64,000 bases of DNA from Wuchereria bancrofti (Eukaryota; Nematoda; Chromadorea; Rhabditida; Onchocercidae): NCBI GenBank assembly GCA_005281725.1, contig SSBO01000002.1:758902-822901 (forward strand), written 5' to 3'. Positions 23,401-37,200 of this stretch are shown here, piece after piece. The notes under the pieces were generated by a model. The model was not told the origin of the DNA. It made no database searches and saw only the letters and a program-made list of their open reading frames with translations. Positions within the stretch are counted from its first letter, which is position 1, and the number at the start of each line of letters is the position of its first letter. The position numbers and the translations under genes are program-made.

Positions 23401-25250
23401 TCTTTTGTTACACACATAAACAGAAACCGTAAAATCATAAAACAAAAAAAAAAATAAAATAAAATAGAATTTAATGGCACCAAGTAATCTCGACATCATC
23501 CATGCGACACACATCAAACTATTTTAGATGACATCAAAACTAATTCATTCTTCTCTTTCTTTCTCCAATTCTTGTTTTTCGTTTTTCTTTTTTTATTTTT
23601 TTTCATTTTCACAGGTTTTACATTAACATACGATCACTATATAATTTAAAAAGTAAATGAAATTAATTGTGGAAGAAAAAATACCAAAAAAAAAATTTAA
23701 TTTGAAAATATAATAAATGATATAGCTTACTTTCAACGGAAGCTGATGATGCAGGATCACGTACGTCAGTCGTACGTGACAATTGCCCATTCCATGTTGT
23801 TTGTCCAAGTTTATCGGTAGCATTTGACATGTCAACTTTTGTCACGATAGTGTTTACACGTGTTACACCTGTTGTACCGCTACGTGGTGGTGATCCGCTC
23901 ATTATTGCTGATATATCTTTCTTTGCTGCTATACCAATTAAACCATTCCTGAAAAATGATTTAATTTAACTTAAAAAAAAAAATGGAAATAAGATAAACG
24001 GATAAAAATACTAGAAATTAAAGAGCAAGAAAACGCAATCATCATTTTTCATTTCTAAAAAAAAGGAGGTAAGGTAAGTAATGATAATTAATTGCTCACA
24101 AAAACATTTTTTTTTTTTCTTTTAATTTTTAAAACAAGTGATTTTTATAGAAGAAAATAATGATGTTACAATGATTCGTATGGAACATAAACGGATTATT
24201 TATCAATATAAATGATTGATTTAGTGATCAATGTATTTTGAATAAGAGAAAATGTGTCAAAATGATATTAGAAAAGAAAATTGGAAAGTTATTATGAAAT
24301 AAGAAAAGAATGTTAACATATGTGAAAGTATATTTGATATTAATTTAAATTGTAATAGTTGCATTTTATCGCTATTTTTAACTGTAATTTCATTCAATAA
24401 TTTGCTTTTATTATTAATTTGAATTCCATTAAATTTTCCATTCTCAATTCACAAATGTATTTGATAATTTCATTTCCAATAATTCCATCTATCATCATCA
24501 TCATCATCATCAGCATCAATTGGTAAACAGCCTTTAATTTACATTTGTTCGATAATTGAATGTATTATAATACACTGGCGATCATAATTACATTCCCTTG
24601 CTGATAACAAGTAAACAAACCACCTTTTTTATACTGATAATTTTTATCACTACAACAACCTAACTTTTGATCTAATGCTTCAAAATATGAACATTCATTC
24701 CTTTTTTCCACTTATTTTTATCATCATTATGAATCAAAATTAATAACTCTCAATAGCTACACATATTTAAATATCATTACAATTTTATTTTCTTCTTTCT
24801 TTTTCTTTCTTTTTTTTTTTCAAAAATGAATTATACATTCGATTAACAAATGAATGGTATAGTTTGTTGTGAAATTAATGAGCTAAGAAGAACAAATCAA
24901 TTTTAATTAAGAAGGAATGGAAGAGAAAGAAAAAAGAGCGAAAGCCTTCACAGTAAAGTTTTTTTTTTTTTTTTTAAATTAAAATTTGTGTAATAAATTG
25001 AGTCAAGCCAATATAAAACGAAGTTATCTGCTATTAATTGTGATCATAACTTTTCAAATTAACTGCTGGAATGCCGTCAAAAAAAAAAAGAAAAAACAGC
25101 TACGTATAATTTTTTTTTTCGAAAATGGCAAAAAGAACCAAAGATTAGCTCTTTTCTGAATGCTTAGAGAGATTAATGCTTCTTCTCTTATCGATGTAAC
25201 AAACTCTCTGGAAGGGAACAATAAAATTAACGAATGGCTACTTTTTCTTT

Positions 25251-25281
<31 letters not shown>

Positions 25282-28200
25282 TAAACTAGGCTTATCTATG
25301 TTTATTTTTTACTTGCAAAATTTTATTTTAAACCCTGTAGTTTTTCGGGATAAGTGTGAAAAATGTATACCAAAATTTGGATCAAATATAACTTCCTATA
25401 TACAATAGTAATAATAATAATAATTATATTATTTAGACAATATATATTTCCCATATATATTTTAGATGATAAACAAATTTGACTTAAGCAAATTTTCCTT
25501 TTCAAACATTACCCATTCAAATTTCAATTATTTATTCAACAGTAATCGGATAAAACAAATATTGTCGGAAAAGGATGCTTATAAAATTGTAAATTTCCTA
25601 ACGTATTTATTCAATAATTTGCTATTTCAATAATAAATAATCTAACAAATGAATACAAATAATCTAATAAGACAAATTAAAATGGAATAAATTTAGCATG
25701 AAATTAAGAAAAAAGAGGTAAGTAGAGAGAAGTGGGAAGAGAGGGAAAGAAAGGAGGGAGAGAGTGGGAAAAAAAACAAACAAACAAATAAACATAAAAA
25801 CTAACTTATGATCTTCTTGATGATTTTGTTCCAATTTAACCCGTTTCTCATATCCAACACCATCAATAAGTAAATCAGATGATCGTTTAAGCATATTACT
25901 TAATGCATTATTATTTTGATTACCAATAGTTGGAATATTTGCAGAGCACACCGAAATACCAGTATCATTCATCCAGGTAATTGTTGTTGTTGTACCGTTA
26001 CCGTCAATATGTGTTGTTTCACTTGGAATTTGTTCAATTCGTCCTAATAAACGTGAATAACGCTGCAAAACAAGAAATTATAGAAATAAATTAAATTAAA
26101 GTGAAAAAAAAAGAAAACAATTGAAATTTAATAATAAAAATTATAATTTATAAAAAAAAAAAAAGGAATAATAAGAAACAAGCAAATAAATAATAAATCA
26201 TTTCATTTTATTTTATTTTTTTCTTTTCTATTATTCATTTATCTTCTCACCAATCAAATATTCTCATATTAGAAAATGTTTTCATAATTGCTGAATATAA
26301 TAATTTAACGCAAGAATAATTAAGATTTGATGTAATATAACAGCAAAAACTTTATATTAATATATTTAAGAATTACTTACAATTATAATTATAAAATTTT
26401 AAACCATTCAAATATTCTAATAAATATATCAGTTAATCATTTCATATTACATTTTTTAACATAGACACACACACATAATTCGAATTAAAAAAAGAAAATA
26501 CAGACAGTATATGGAAAGAATAAATGATCAAAGATTATGAATGAAATAAATTAAAATTGTAAATAAATCCAAAAATAGACATTTAAAACAATCTTTTTTT
26601 CAACTAAATTATCAATAACTGCAGGTAAAAATTTAACGATTACAATCAAAATTATTTTTTACTAACTATCATTTCTCACCACATACATACATACATACAT
26701 ATTTCCCTATTATTTTTCTTTCAACTTATCATTCCTCCTCTTATCTTTATCATAAATCATTAACTTTCAACTCTCTTCTCACTCACTCACTCACTCTCTC
26801 TCTCTCTCTCACTTATCATTTATCAAAACGAGAAAAAGTTTAAGAAATTAATATGAATAGACAATGAAATTAATATGAATAGACAATGAAATTAATATGA
26901 ATAGAGCACAATAAATGCTAATTTCTTTCTTATTGCTTTTAACAAAAGCATTTATTGGTGAATAACAATCAAAAATCATTCAATCATTCATTAAATATTA
27001 CAATAATAGCAATTCTTCCTTCTTTTTTTTTTTTTTTTTTTCTTTTTACACTATCATTTTTAATCAAACCAACCAATGAAAAGAAGGAAAGCAAAAGAGA
27101 GAGAGAGAGAGGGAGGGAAGGAGAACAAAAGAAAGAAAGATAAAAATAGAGGAAAGAAGAAAGAAAATGAGAAAAGTATTATCAGTGATTGAATGAATGA
27201 TGAAAAATCCTGATAAATGTGTATAATCATGATTGAAATACACTATCTTTTACACAAAACATTATAGAGAGAGAGGGAGAGAGAGAAAAAAAAAAGAAAA
27301 AAGAGCGAAAAGAATTTTATTAAAAGAGGAAAACTTGACAATGAATTAATTTGACATTTTTGAATGGAAAGAATGAATAGTAATGAAAAAATGGAAAAAT
27401 TTTATTAAAATTATTTAACCTATGAATTTAGTATTAATCTTACAAATAATATTATATGAAAATTAAGATTAAATCTCATTCCAATTATAATTTAATCCAT
27501 TACTATCTAATTTTATTATAATTTCATTTGAAATACTATTTATTTACAAATCCATTTGGAGTCTTTTGTAAAAAAAAAAAAAAAATTTTCTTTTTTACCA
27601 TCGATAATGAATTACTAAATTAATTATAAAGAAATCAGTGGAAGAAAAGTGTACAAATTATAGCAAATAATTTATGCAAAAGAGGAACAAGAATAAGAGA
27701 AATTAATGAGTAACTTATTTACAAATGAAAAAATAAAATTAAACATATGTTATAAATCAATAGATAATTAAGCAAAATGAAAGAAAAGAGCTAAAAAGAT
27801 TAATGAATAATACTTATTTAATAAAATTAAATATATCTCATAAATCGACAACCAATTATGCAAAATGATGTAAAAAAGAAAGAAATAAAAATAATCACTA
27901 TTATACGTATACATATATTATATAAATGCAAAAATGATATAAACAATAAATATTGATTTATAAATTAAATAAGCTATGAAAATGAGTAAATGAAATAAGC
28001 AAAAATAAAATGATATATTTGAAATAAGTAAATAAATAAATAAATACGTGAACGTCTTGAAACGATTGAAATAATCATTTTGATCATACAAACATTATTA
28101 ATTGAAGTTCCGCGATATAAATTAATGGTAATTAAGAAAGAATGATGAAAGATTGTGGTTAAAAGAGAGTACGAGAAAAGAGAAGGAAAAATTCATCACC

Positions 28201-31200
28201 AATATTTTAATCACATATGAAAGGAGGAGAGTAATGCCCTTTACTTCATAAACAGGTTTGATGAATAATAATAAATCATATATTATATAAGAACTTAGAA
28301 GATATTGAAATAAAAGGAATGAAATGGGTAAATTTAACCCTTACTTGAAGGTAAAAATGAACAAATGATAATGGTAAGAGGAAGAAAATATTTGATATAC
28401 ATATATATAATATTTGTTAAAATATATATAACTAATATATTTTCAACTTTTATAAATACTTTTACAATTCTTTATTTTCATTTTTTCATTTTTTTTTTTG
28501 ATATTATAAAAACATTAAAGTTTGATAAATCATTATTTACTTATTTTCTTTTTAAAAGAATTAGCAAAAAAATGTTCGAATGAATCTAATTTTTTTGATT
28601 AAAAAGAATTAATAAAACAGTTCTTAGAGAGAAAAATTCAAACATATGTGTGTATATATNNNNNNNNNNTTTTTTTTTTTTTTTGATATTATAAAAACAT
28701 TAAAGTTTGATAAATCATTATTTACTTATTTTCTTTTTAAAAGAATTAGCAAAAAAATGTTCGAATGAATCTAATTTTTTTGATTAAAAAGAATTAATAA
28801 AACAGTTCTTAGAGAGAAAAATTCAAACATATGTGTGTATATATAATAAATATAACAAATAGAAAAGAAATAATCGTAAAAGAAAAACAAAATTAGAAAA
28901 TTTCGAAATATACACATATACACAAACAAAAAAGGGAAACAAATATGGTAATAGGATAGATGTTTACCTTTTAAATACATTCAACAACAAATATATTGCA
29001 TCAATCAGTCAATCAATCAATCGAAAAAAAAAAACAAATTCTTTGTTTCATTGTTTTAACTTCAATTTTAAAACCATTCTTTTGTGAAAAAAAATTTCGT
29101 TTCTTTTTTTTTTTTTATTCTTAACAATTAGCAAAGCAAAAATTTTTGCAATAAGAATAAAGAAAAGAAAAAACACACACACACAAAGCAAGAAAGAAAG
29201 AAACAAACAAACAAATAAATCGTTGGAATTTTTTAGTTTGCATTTTTCTTTTTTGTCTTTTTATTCATATAATCAAAAATGCTTTATTAAAATGAATGAA
29301 TGAAGCAAAAAAGAAAAGAAAAAGATAGAAGTGGGAAAGAGTAGGAAAGAAAGAGGAAGAGAAAAAAAAAAAAAAAAAAGAAAAGGCAAAAAATTTTTTG
29401 CTTAAACATATTTACATTCATTAGTTTAATAAATTTTCAATTTCTACTTTCCTCTTTTTTTTTGTCTTTCTTTTTCATACAAATTAATTAGATTTTACAT
29501 GAGAAATATTTGACCTTAACAAAAAAAAAAAAAAAAGAAAAAAAAAAACTATCAAAGAGAAAGAAAGAAAGAAGGAAGAATGAATTACTACTTCCAATAA
29601 ATTTAATAAAAAATTAAACTACCAAAGAAAGAAAAGGAAAAAAAAAGAAACAAAAAAAACAAAACAAATTGGTTTCTGATTTTTCTTCTCTTTTTTTTTT
29701 CCTTTCATTTTTTCCGCTTCTCTTATCTTTCAATATGATACTTTGATCTTTCTCACTTTTTTCCTTTCTTCTCCTCTCCGTCTTTCTCTCCTTTTTTTTT
29801 TCGCTATTAACTTTACGATACATCCATAACCAAATTTATTTTATAATTCATATTGAAGATAATAAGAAAAATGAAGAGGAATAAGAAGAGTGAGAAAAAA
29901 AAAACAGAAAGAGCAAAGTACAAATTAATTTTGGACATAATAAATTTCAGAGATAAAAAAAAAGAACGAAAGAAAAATTAACAACTAATTGTAATAATGG
30001 AATGATAAATATGAATTGTAATTTATGATTGAAAAAAAATTTTTTTCAAGAAAAAAAAATTATTAATGATTAATGATGAAATTCATAAATTAATGAATGC
30101 AATCCGTCTTTTTTTCTTTTCTTTTCTTTTTAATTTTCATAACAACAAAGAAAAAAAAAAGTAGAAATAAGAATAAATTGAAGAGATAGAAAATATATAC
30201 AAATTAAAAATGTGAACAATTTTACTAACAATTACTTATAATATTTGTTTGAATTACTTAGAAAAAGAAATTTTTTTCTCTCAATGATACTTTCTGATTA
30301 TTATTTTGCAAAAAAATTTATAAACATAACAAATTGAATGACAAATGATCGAAATAACAGTATAGTAGTAGTAGTAGTAGTAGTAGTAATAGTAGTATCA
30401 ATCATAGTAATACAAACTTTTCTATTCTTTTTCTTAAAATTTTTAAATCAATAAGGTAATATTAACAAATTTATATTCGCTTTCTACTACTATTACTAGA
30501 ATTATGTTATCACTTTATCATTATCATTGAATTGATTATAACTATATTACTACAGTACTAGTATATATTAATAATAATAATAATATATAGTAATGATAGC
30601 ATTTATCAAATATTTGAACACATGAAAGGGAAAAAAAAAGGAAAATGTAAAAAGTAGCAAGCAATGCATGTTCCTAAAAATACCCTTGAGAGAGGGAGAG
30701 AGAGAGAGAGAGAGAGTGGGAGTGAGAGGAAGAAAAAGGAAGAGGAAAAGCAGATGAAAAAAAAAAAAAAAAAAAACATTTGACATAACTGATTGACAAT
30801 CATCAGGCATTAAAATTTTTTAGACAACAAAAAAAGAACTATTTTTTCCAAAAAAAAAAAAGAAAGAAAAATTTAAAATGTAAAAAACAAAAAGGATACA
30901 AATGATCAATCACTTTGAAATTTCTCCCAATTTTACAACCCATTTCACCCACGCACCTTTAATTCATTCATTCATTTATTCAACCACAATTTTCAACAAA
31001 ACGGTTAGTCCGGTTTTCAATTTCTCTTCTCAACTTATCCAACATAATACAACTATTCCCTCTCTTAACAATAACCCTTTCTCTCTCTCCCTGCAATTCA
31101 TTCATTTAAAAATCTCAAATCATTCTATCTTCTAAATTTTACACTAACAATCTTTCCTCCGGAAACTTATTATCTTCTCCCTCTCTCTCTCTCCTTCTCT

Positions 31201-34200
31201 TTTCTCTTTTGTATTTTAACATATAAAAAATAATGCTATCAGCTCATTTCTCAATCTTTTATTCTTCCATTTCCTTTTCTCCTCTGTTCAATGTTTATAT
31301 AGAAGAATCATAAAATTATCGTTCGTTCACTTTACATCCTAATCTTTATTTAAAAATTTTTCTTTTTCTTCTCCCTTTCTTTTAAAAATATTCCATTACA
31401 CGTGTATGTGTGTGTGTATGTATGTATGTGTAATGGTAGATGGTACATACAGACACGTTATCATTATCACTTATTATCACCATTATCACTACGTGCAATC
31501 AAATCCCTTTTTTTTCTTTTTCTTCTTTTTGACAATTTATAGGAACATGAAATAAAAGAAATGCCGTAATTTTTTTTTTTATTTTCCATTATAACAAAAA
31601 CTATCTCTTTTTCTTTTTATCTCTTCCTCTTTCTTTCTCCATCTTAAATCCCTTACTATTTAATAATAATCATTTCAACAATCATTTCTCGCTTTTTTTT
31701 TTTGTTAAAATTAATATTGTTTAATTACAAATATGAACAAATGCTAAGTCATATATGTTAATTAATCATAAAATCTAATTTAAATTTCATTCTTTATTTC
31801 ATTAATATTTACTCTTAAAATTTTAAATTAATGATAAAAATAAAATAATTCTTTTGTTATTTACAATGATTCAAACATCCTAACAATTTTTTTTTTTTTT
31901 TTTGTAACAACTGATATATTTGATAAGATAAATAACTTGTAACGACTTGCGCACACACACACACACACACACACCTCAATTTATACTTTGTTTAAATCTT
32001 TTGCCTAAATTAAATTTTTCAATAAAATTCATTAAGTGGAGAAAAAAGAAAACGATCAATTGATATATCATTAATTATCAATGAAAAATGAACTCATTCA
32101 AATCTGATATCATTATCATAATTATCATTGTTCAATACAACATATATAAACACATTCAACAATTCCATCTTAAAATCACAAATCATTATTGCATGTCCTA
32201 AATTCTTCTTCATCATTTCTCTTCTCCTAATTATTTTAATTGTTCTCAAGGAAGAAATTCCAAAAAAAAAAAAAAATAAAATAAAAGCAAAAGAGAGAGA
32301 GAGGGAGAGAGAGGGGAAAAGAGAATTTATATATGATGGAATAAACTTATTTTCATCCAATTTTCATCCATTATTTCTTTTGCTTTCTTTTTTTTTCTTT
32401 CTCTTTCTCTCTCTCTCTCTCTCATTTTCTTACTCATTACTTAATATAATATTATAATCAATTAATCATTAATTATTAAGCATGTTGTTTGGGTAAATAA
32501 CACACATAATGAATTGGTTAATTTGCTCCGATAGGTATGAAATAGGAAATTGTTAGTATCGGATTAGATATTCCGAAATGATGAATGAATGATCAAATGA
32601 TCGAAAGAATGAATGATCGAATGAATGAATAAAAACAAGGTAAATACATAATAATAGTACTAATAATGATATTCCTAAAATCATTAATCAAGCAACCATG
32701 CATTCAGCAAACATTACAAGCTCAATTTTTCGCTTATTCAGCTGCTTCATTATCCGCTTCCTGCACTAACTAATCAGTATTTCATTTCATTTCATTTCAT
32801 TTCTATTTCTATTTCCATTTCATTTTGCTAAATGTAAAACAACTGAATTACTAATTGAAAATTGCTCATGAATGAATAAATTTCCAATTAGCAATTCAGT
32901 TATTTGAAAAAAAAAAAAAAAAATGCGACAAAAAATGAAGTTGGAATTAAAGTTTAAGGTTAATTACTAATGACAGGCTGGCTCATTCCAATCATGGAAA
33001 ATGAATTAAAAAAAAAAAAAACGACATAAAAATTTAATGCATATAAAATTGAACAATTTAAATTAGGATTTCAAAGGAAAAAAAAAGGAGAAGAAATGAT
33101 AGAACATATCAAAATTTTTAATTGCAAAAGTTAAATTAAATGAACAAGATAAAATTTTGCATATATTTGTAACCTTTAGTCAAATAATTCCGATAATTTG
33201 ATACTACTGATAATCATGATATGATCTCAAAACTATACATTTATCAATTTAACAGTAAAAATAAAAGAAACGATAAGAAATGATTGAAATTTGGAAACCG
33301 AAAAAGGGGGAAAAAAAAAAAACTGATACACATCAGACAATTCAATCTATCATTCAAATTACACTTCTTTTCATCCGATTATATCAAATTAATTTAATGA
33401 AATTACCCATTTATTTGATATTTTACCCATTACTTTCAGTAAAATAATAATTGTAATAATAGAAAAATAATAAGAATAAACAATAATAGTAATCAAAAAA
33501 TATTAATAGTAATTATTATTAATACTACCATTGTTACTATTATGTATTTCATCATCATTTTTAATCTTATTAATCTTCCATCAAATAATTCTATTGAATC
33601 AAACAACTAATCCGTATTCAAATTGTTGTTAAATATTAGTAAATACGCTATTTTTAAAATTCCACAATTGATATTATTTTATTTCTCATCGTCAAAAATA
33701 ATGATTGATAAAAAAGAAGAAGAGAAAACACATATGATATGATATGATATAATCAGAAAAGTAATCTTTTACTTTTTACCAATTAGTACTATAAATGATA
33801 ATTTTTTTTAACTGAAAAATTAAAATAACGAAAAATTATAATTTTAATGAAACAAGGAATGAAAGGAAGAGGAAGAAGGAATGAAAATATTTACAATTAT
33901 AAACTAATATGGAAGAAATAATGCAAAAATGTTTAAATGTTATACTAAAAATAGTTTTACTAAAACGAAAAGCAAATCTACAATACAAATATATCATTTG
34001 TTTATATTGTTTCCTTTTTTTTTTAGTGAAAATAAAAAAAAGAATCAATAAAGAAGGAAAAAAAAAAACGAACGATCATTTCTTAAATCATTTATAGATG
34101 AAAAAAGTAAATAATTAAATAGAAAAAAATTATTCAAATGTGACATTAACACTTCAAATATCAGACAGACAATTAATTGTTGACATTATTTGTTAATTTC

Positions 34201-34221
34201 ACACAAATTAATAATAGTAAC

Positions 34222-34253
<32 letters not shown>

Positions 34254-37200
34254 TTTACAATAATCAAAAAGACTAACCAATGATACATTACTTACTCAAT
34301 TTACTCATCTACACCTTAAATAATTTCACATAATAAATTCATCAAATAAAACATAACAAATAAACAAACAAATAAATAAACCATTATAATAAATTCAATA
34401 ATGAATAGAAGGAAAAAAAAAGAAGATTCAAAAGTGTATTTTTTTTAAAAAAAAATTTAAACTAAATAAAAAAAAAAAAAGAAATTGCAGAAGGAAGAAA
34501 AAAAAAAAAGCAGAGGATGCGATGGGGGGATGATGATATGGGTCAAATTGTGAATTTTAACACTATCTCTTATCCCTTTTTATACATGCTGTATCATATT
34601 TTAATATTTCAACACACACACACACATACACACATACAACGACAGACAAACAGACAGACAACCACACACATATGTGTGTATGTGTGTGTGTGTGTGGCAT
34701 ATTTGCAGGAACGACAAAAGATTGAAGAACGATGAACGCAGCCAAAGAAAGAAGCCCTGGCGCTCTTTTAACTCTTCTCCTCCACCTATGAATGAATATA
34801 TTATCAACTTATGTAGTCAATATTAAATTTCCTATAAAAAGATTTTAATTCTATAAAAAAAACTTTAATTTTTTTTAAAAGTATTAAATTTCCTACAAAA
34901 AAATTTTAATTTTTTTATAGGAAATTTTTTTTTTTTTTGCATATACACATAACGATAGACAGACAGAGACAGATAGAAAATATGTAAGTTTAATAATCAA
35001 ATTTAAATAAATAAGAAATAATAATTGAATAATAAATAAGTTAATGAAAAAAAAAATAAACAAATTAATAATATTAGAGATATAGTTGTGACAAGAGAGA
35101 TTAGAATAAAGAAAAATGATCAGATGATATCATTCATACCTGTCTTAATATCTTTTTGCACTTAAAACTAATATTTCTTCAGGTCTCTTTCTTTTTTCTT
35201 CAATTTTAAAAATTGGGAAAAAAAAAGAAAAAGAAAAACCAACAAATGATAACAATAACTATTACTACAATTATGTTTAATTTTAAAAAAAAAAAAGTTT
35301 CTCTTTTTCAACAAAGAATAAGAAGAGGAAAGGAGAGAGGGAGAGAAAAAAAAGGAAAAATTATATTTTAAAGATGAAAATAAAAAAGAGGAAGAGAGAG
35401 AAAAAGAGAAAGAAAGGAAGAGAGTAAAAAAAAAAAAAAACTGAAATGAAGTGGAAATATGATTAGGCAATTGATGATAATTCTATACCAGCTGATGATG
35501 ATCAGGAAACCACAACGGAACAGAAGAAGGATTGATCAGATGATGATAGAGAAGCGGAAGGGTGTAAAAGATTTTAACGCCTATTAAATTCCGCAAATAA
35601 CACACTCATACACACACACACATACATACATACACGGACAGACACATACATGTATATAAACATGATAGGAGAATGATGAAAAGGGAACGATGTCCTTCAA
35701 AGCAACCGATAGGAAGGGAGGAAGTAACATCATCCCCCGCCCGCCGTTGAGAACCGATCGCGGCGCATTTGGCCAACGGGGCGGTGGTGGCACCAACAAG
35801 TACTTGCAGGGCACTTAAGACGTGAAGGTGGAGGTGGACATGTGGACTGAGGGGTACTGCCCCCAGGGAGTGCAAGAGAGAAAGAGGGGGAGAGAGAGAG
35901 AGAGAGAGAGAGAGGGGAGAAATTCGATCTCGGTAACACTTCCAGAAACTTTTCCCCTCCCTCATATACAGATATTTTTCCATTACATTACACTTTCAGC
36001 TTTCGTTTTTTTTTTTTCTTCATCCTCTCTCTCTCTCTCTTGTTGTCTTAGGAAGAGAGTCAAAAGTCAGGGAAGCAAACAGGGAGAGAGAGGGGGGAGA
36101 AAAAAAGGGAAAATGAAGAGAATATTACATACGTATAGAGAGGACAAAAGAAACGATAGGGGAGCGAAGAGAGAGAGGGAGAGAAGATTTGACAATTGAA
36201 ATAAAAATAAATAAATAAAAAGGGGGAACAAAAAAAAAGAACTCGACAAAGGTCATTGATTAATGACGAACAACTATTGTGAAATATTATGATTAAAAAA
36301 ACAGACAAATATATAAAAAATTATAGGAGAAAGAGAGAGAGAGAAAGGAAGAGAAGGTTGGAGAGAAAAAAAAAATGGTTGAATTGTAATCTAAAATTTA
36401 TATCTTAAATAGTAACAAAATATCTAGAAAGATAATAAAGAGATGAAAATAAAAGGGAAGAAAAGAAATGAGATGAAATGAAAAAGAGAAAGACATATAT
36501 GAATAAAATAAGAGAAATAAGAAATGAAATGAAAAAAAAAAAGCATAGATTATGAAATAATGAATAACAGAGAAATGAAAGAAGGAAAAAAGGAAAAGGA
36601 AAAGAGAAGTTAAAAAATAAAAATGACAAGGAAACCAGAAAAAATGAACGCTTCGTTGAAAATAACGAATGGATGAATGAATGAATTAATGAATGAATGA
36701 CTGATTGATTGAATGAGTCAACTAACTAACTAACTAACTAACCAACTGACTGACTGAGTAATTAATTTGATAAATTAATGAATGAATGTAAACAAAATAG
36801 ATCAAAGAAATGTTAGAAATGAAAAATGGACAAATTGTCAAATGAAAAGAAGAAAAAGAAAAAGACAAAAAAATGAAAAAATAAAATAAAATAAAGCAAT
36901 GAAATATCTACATGCGAATAGAAAAAAAAAATTCGAAGATAGGGAGAGAGACAGAGAGAGACAGAGAGAGAGAGAAAGAGGTATGAGGGAAAGGGAAACA
37001 GCATTATGTATGTGGCATTACTTAAATTTAATTTAAATTGATTTTTCTAATTTTTCTCCTCAACAAATATCACAGTCTTGTAAATTTAAAATAAAACACA
37101 TGTACATGACAATGTTTAAAATTTAATTTAAATTGGTCTCTCCAATTTCTTTTCCTGAAAAAGTATCACACAATACATAAATTAAAATTAAATTTATTTC

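Noticed and set aside
24540..24607. Possible small minus-strand exon (TTATCAG acceptor, AAT/GTAAAT donor)
   Set aside because: Exons 5 and 6 already join in phase, and this piece has stops in the frame required.
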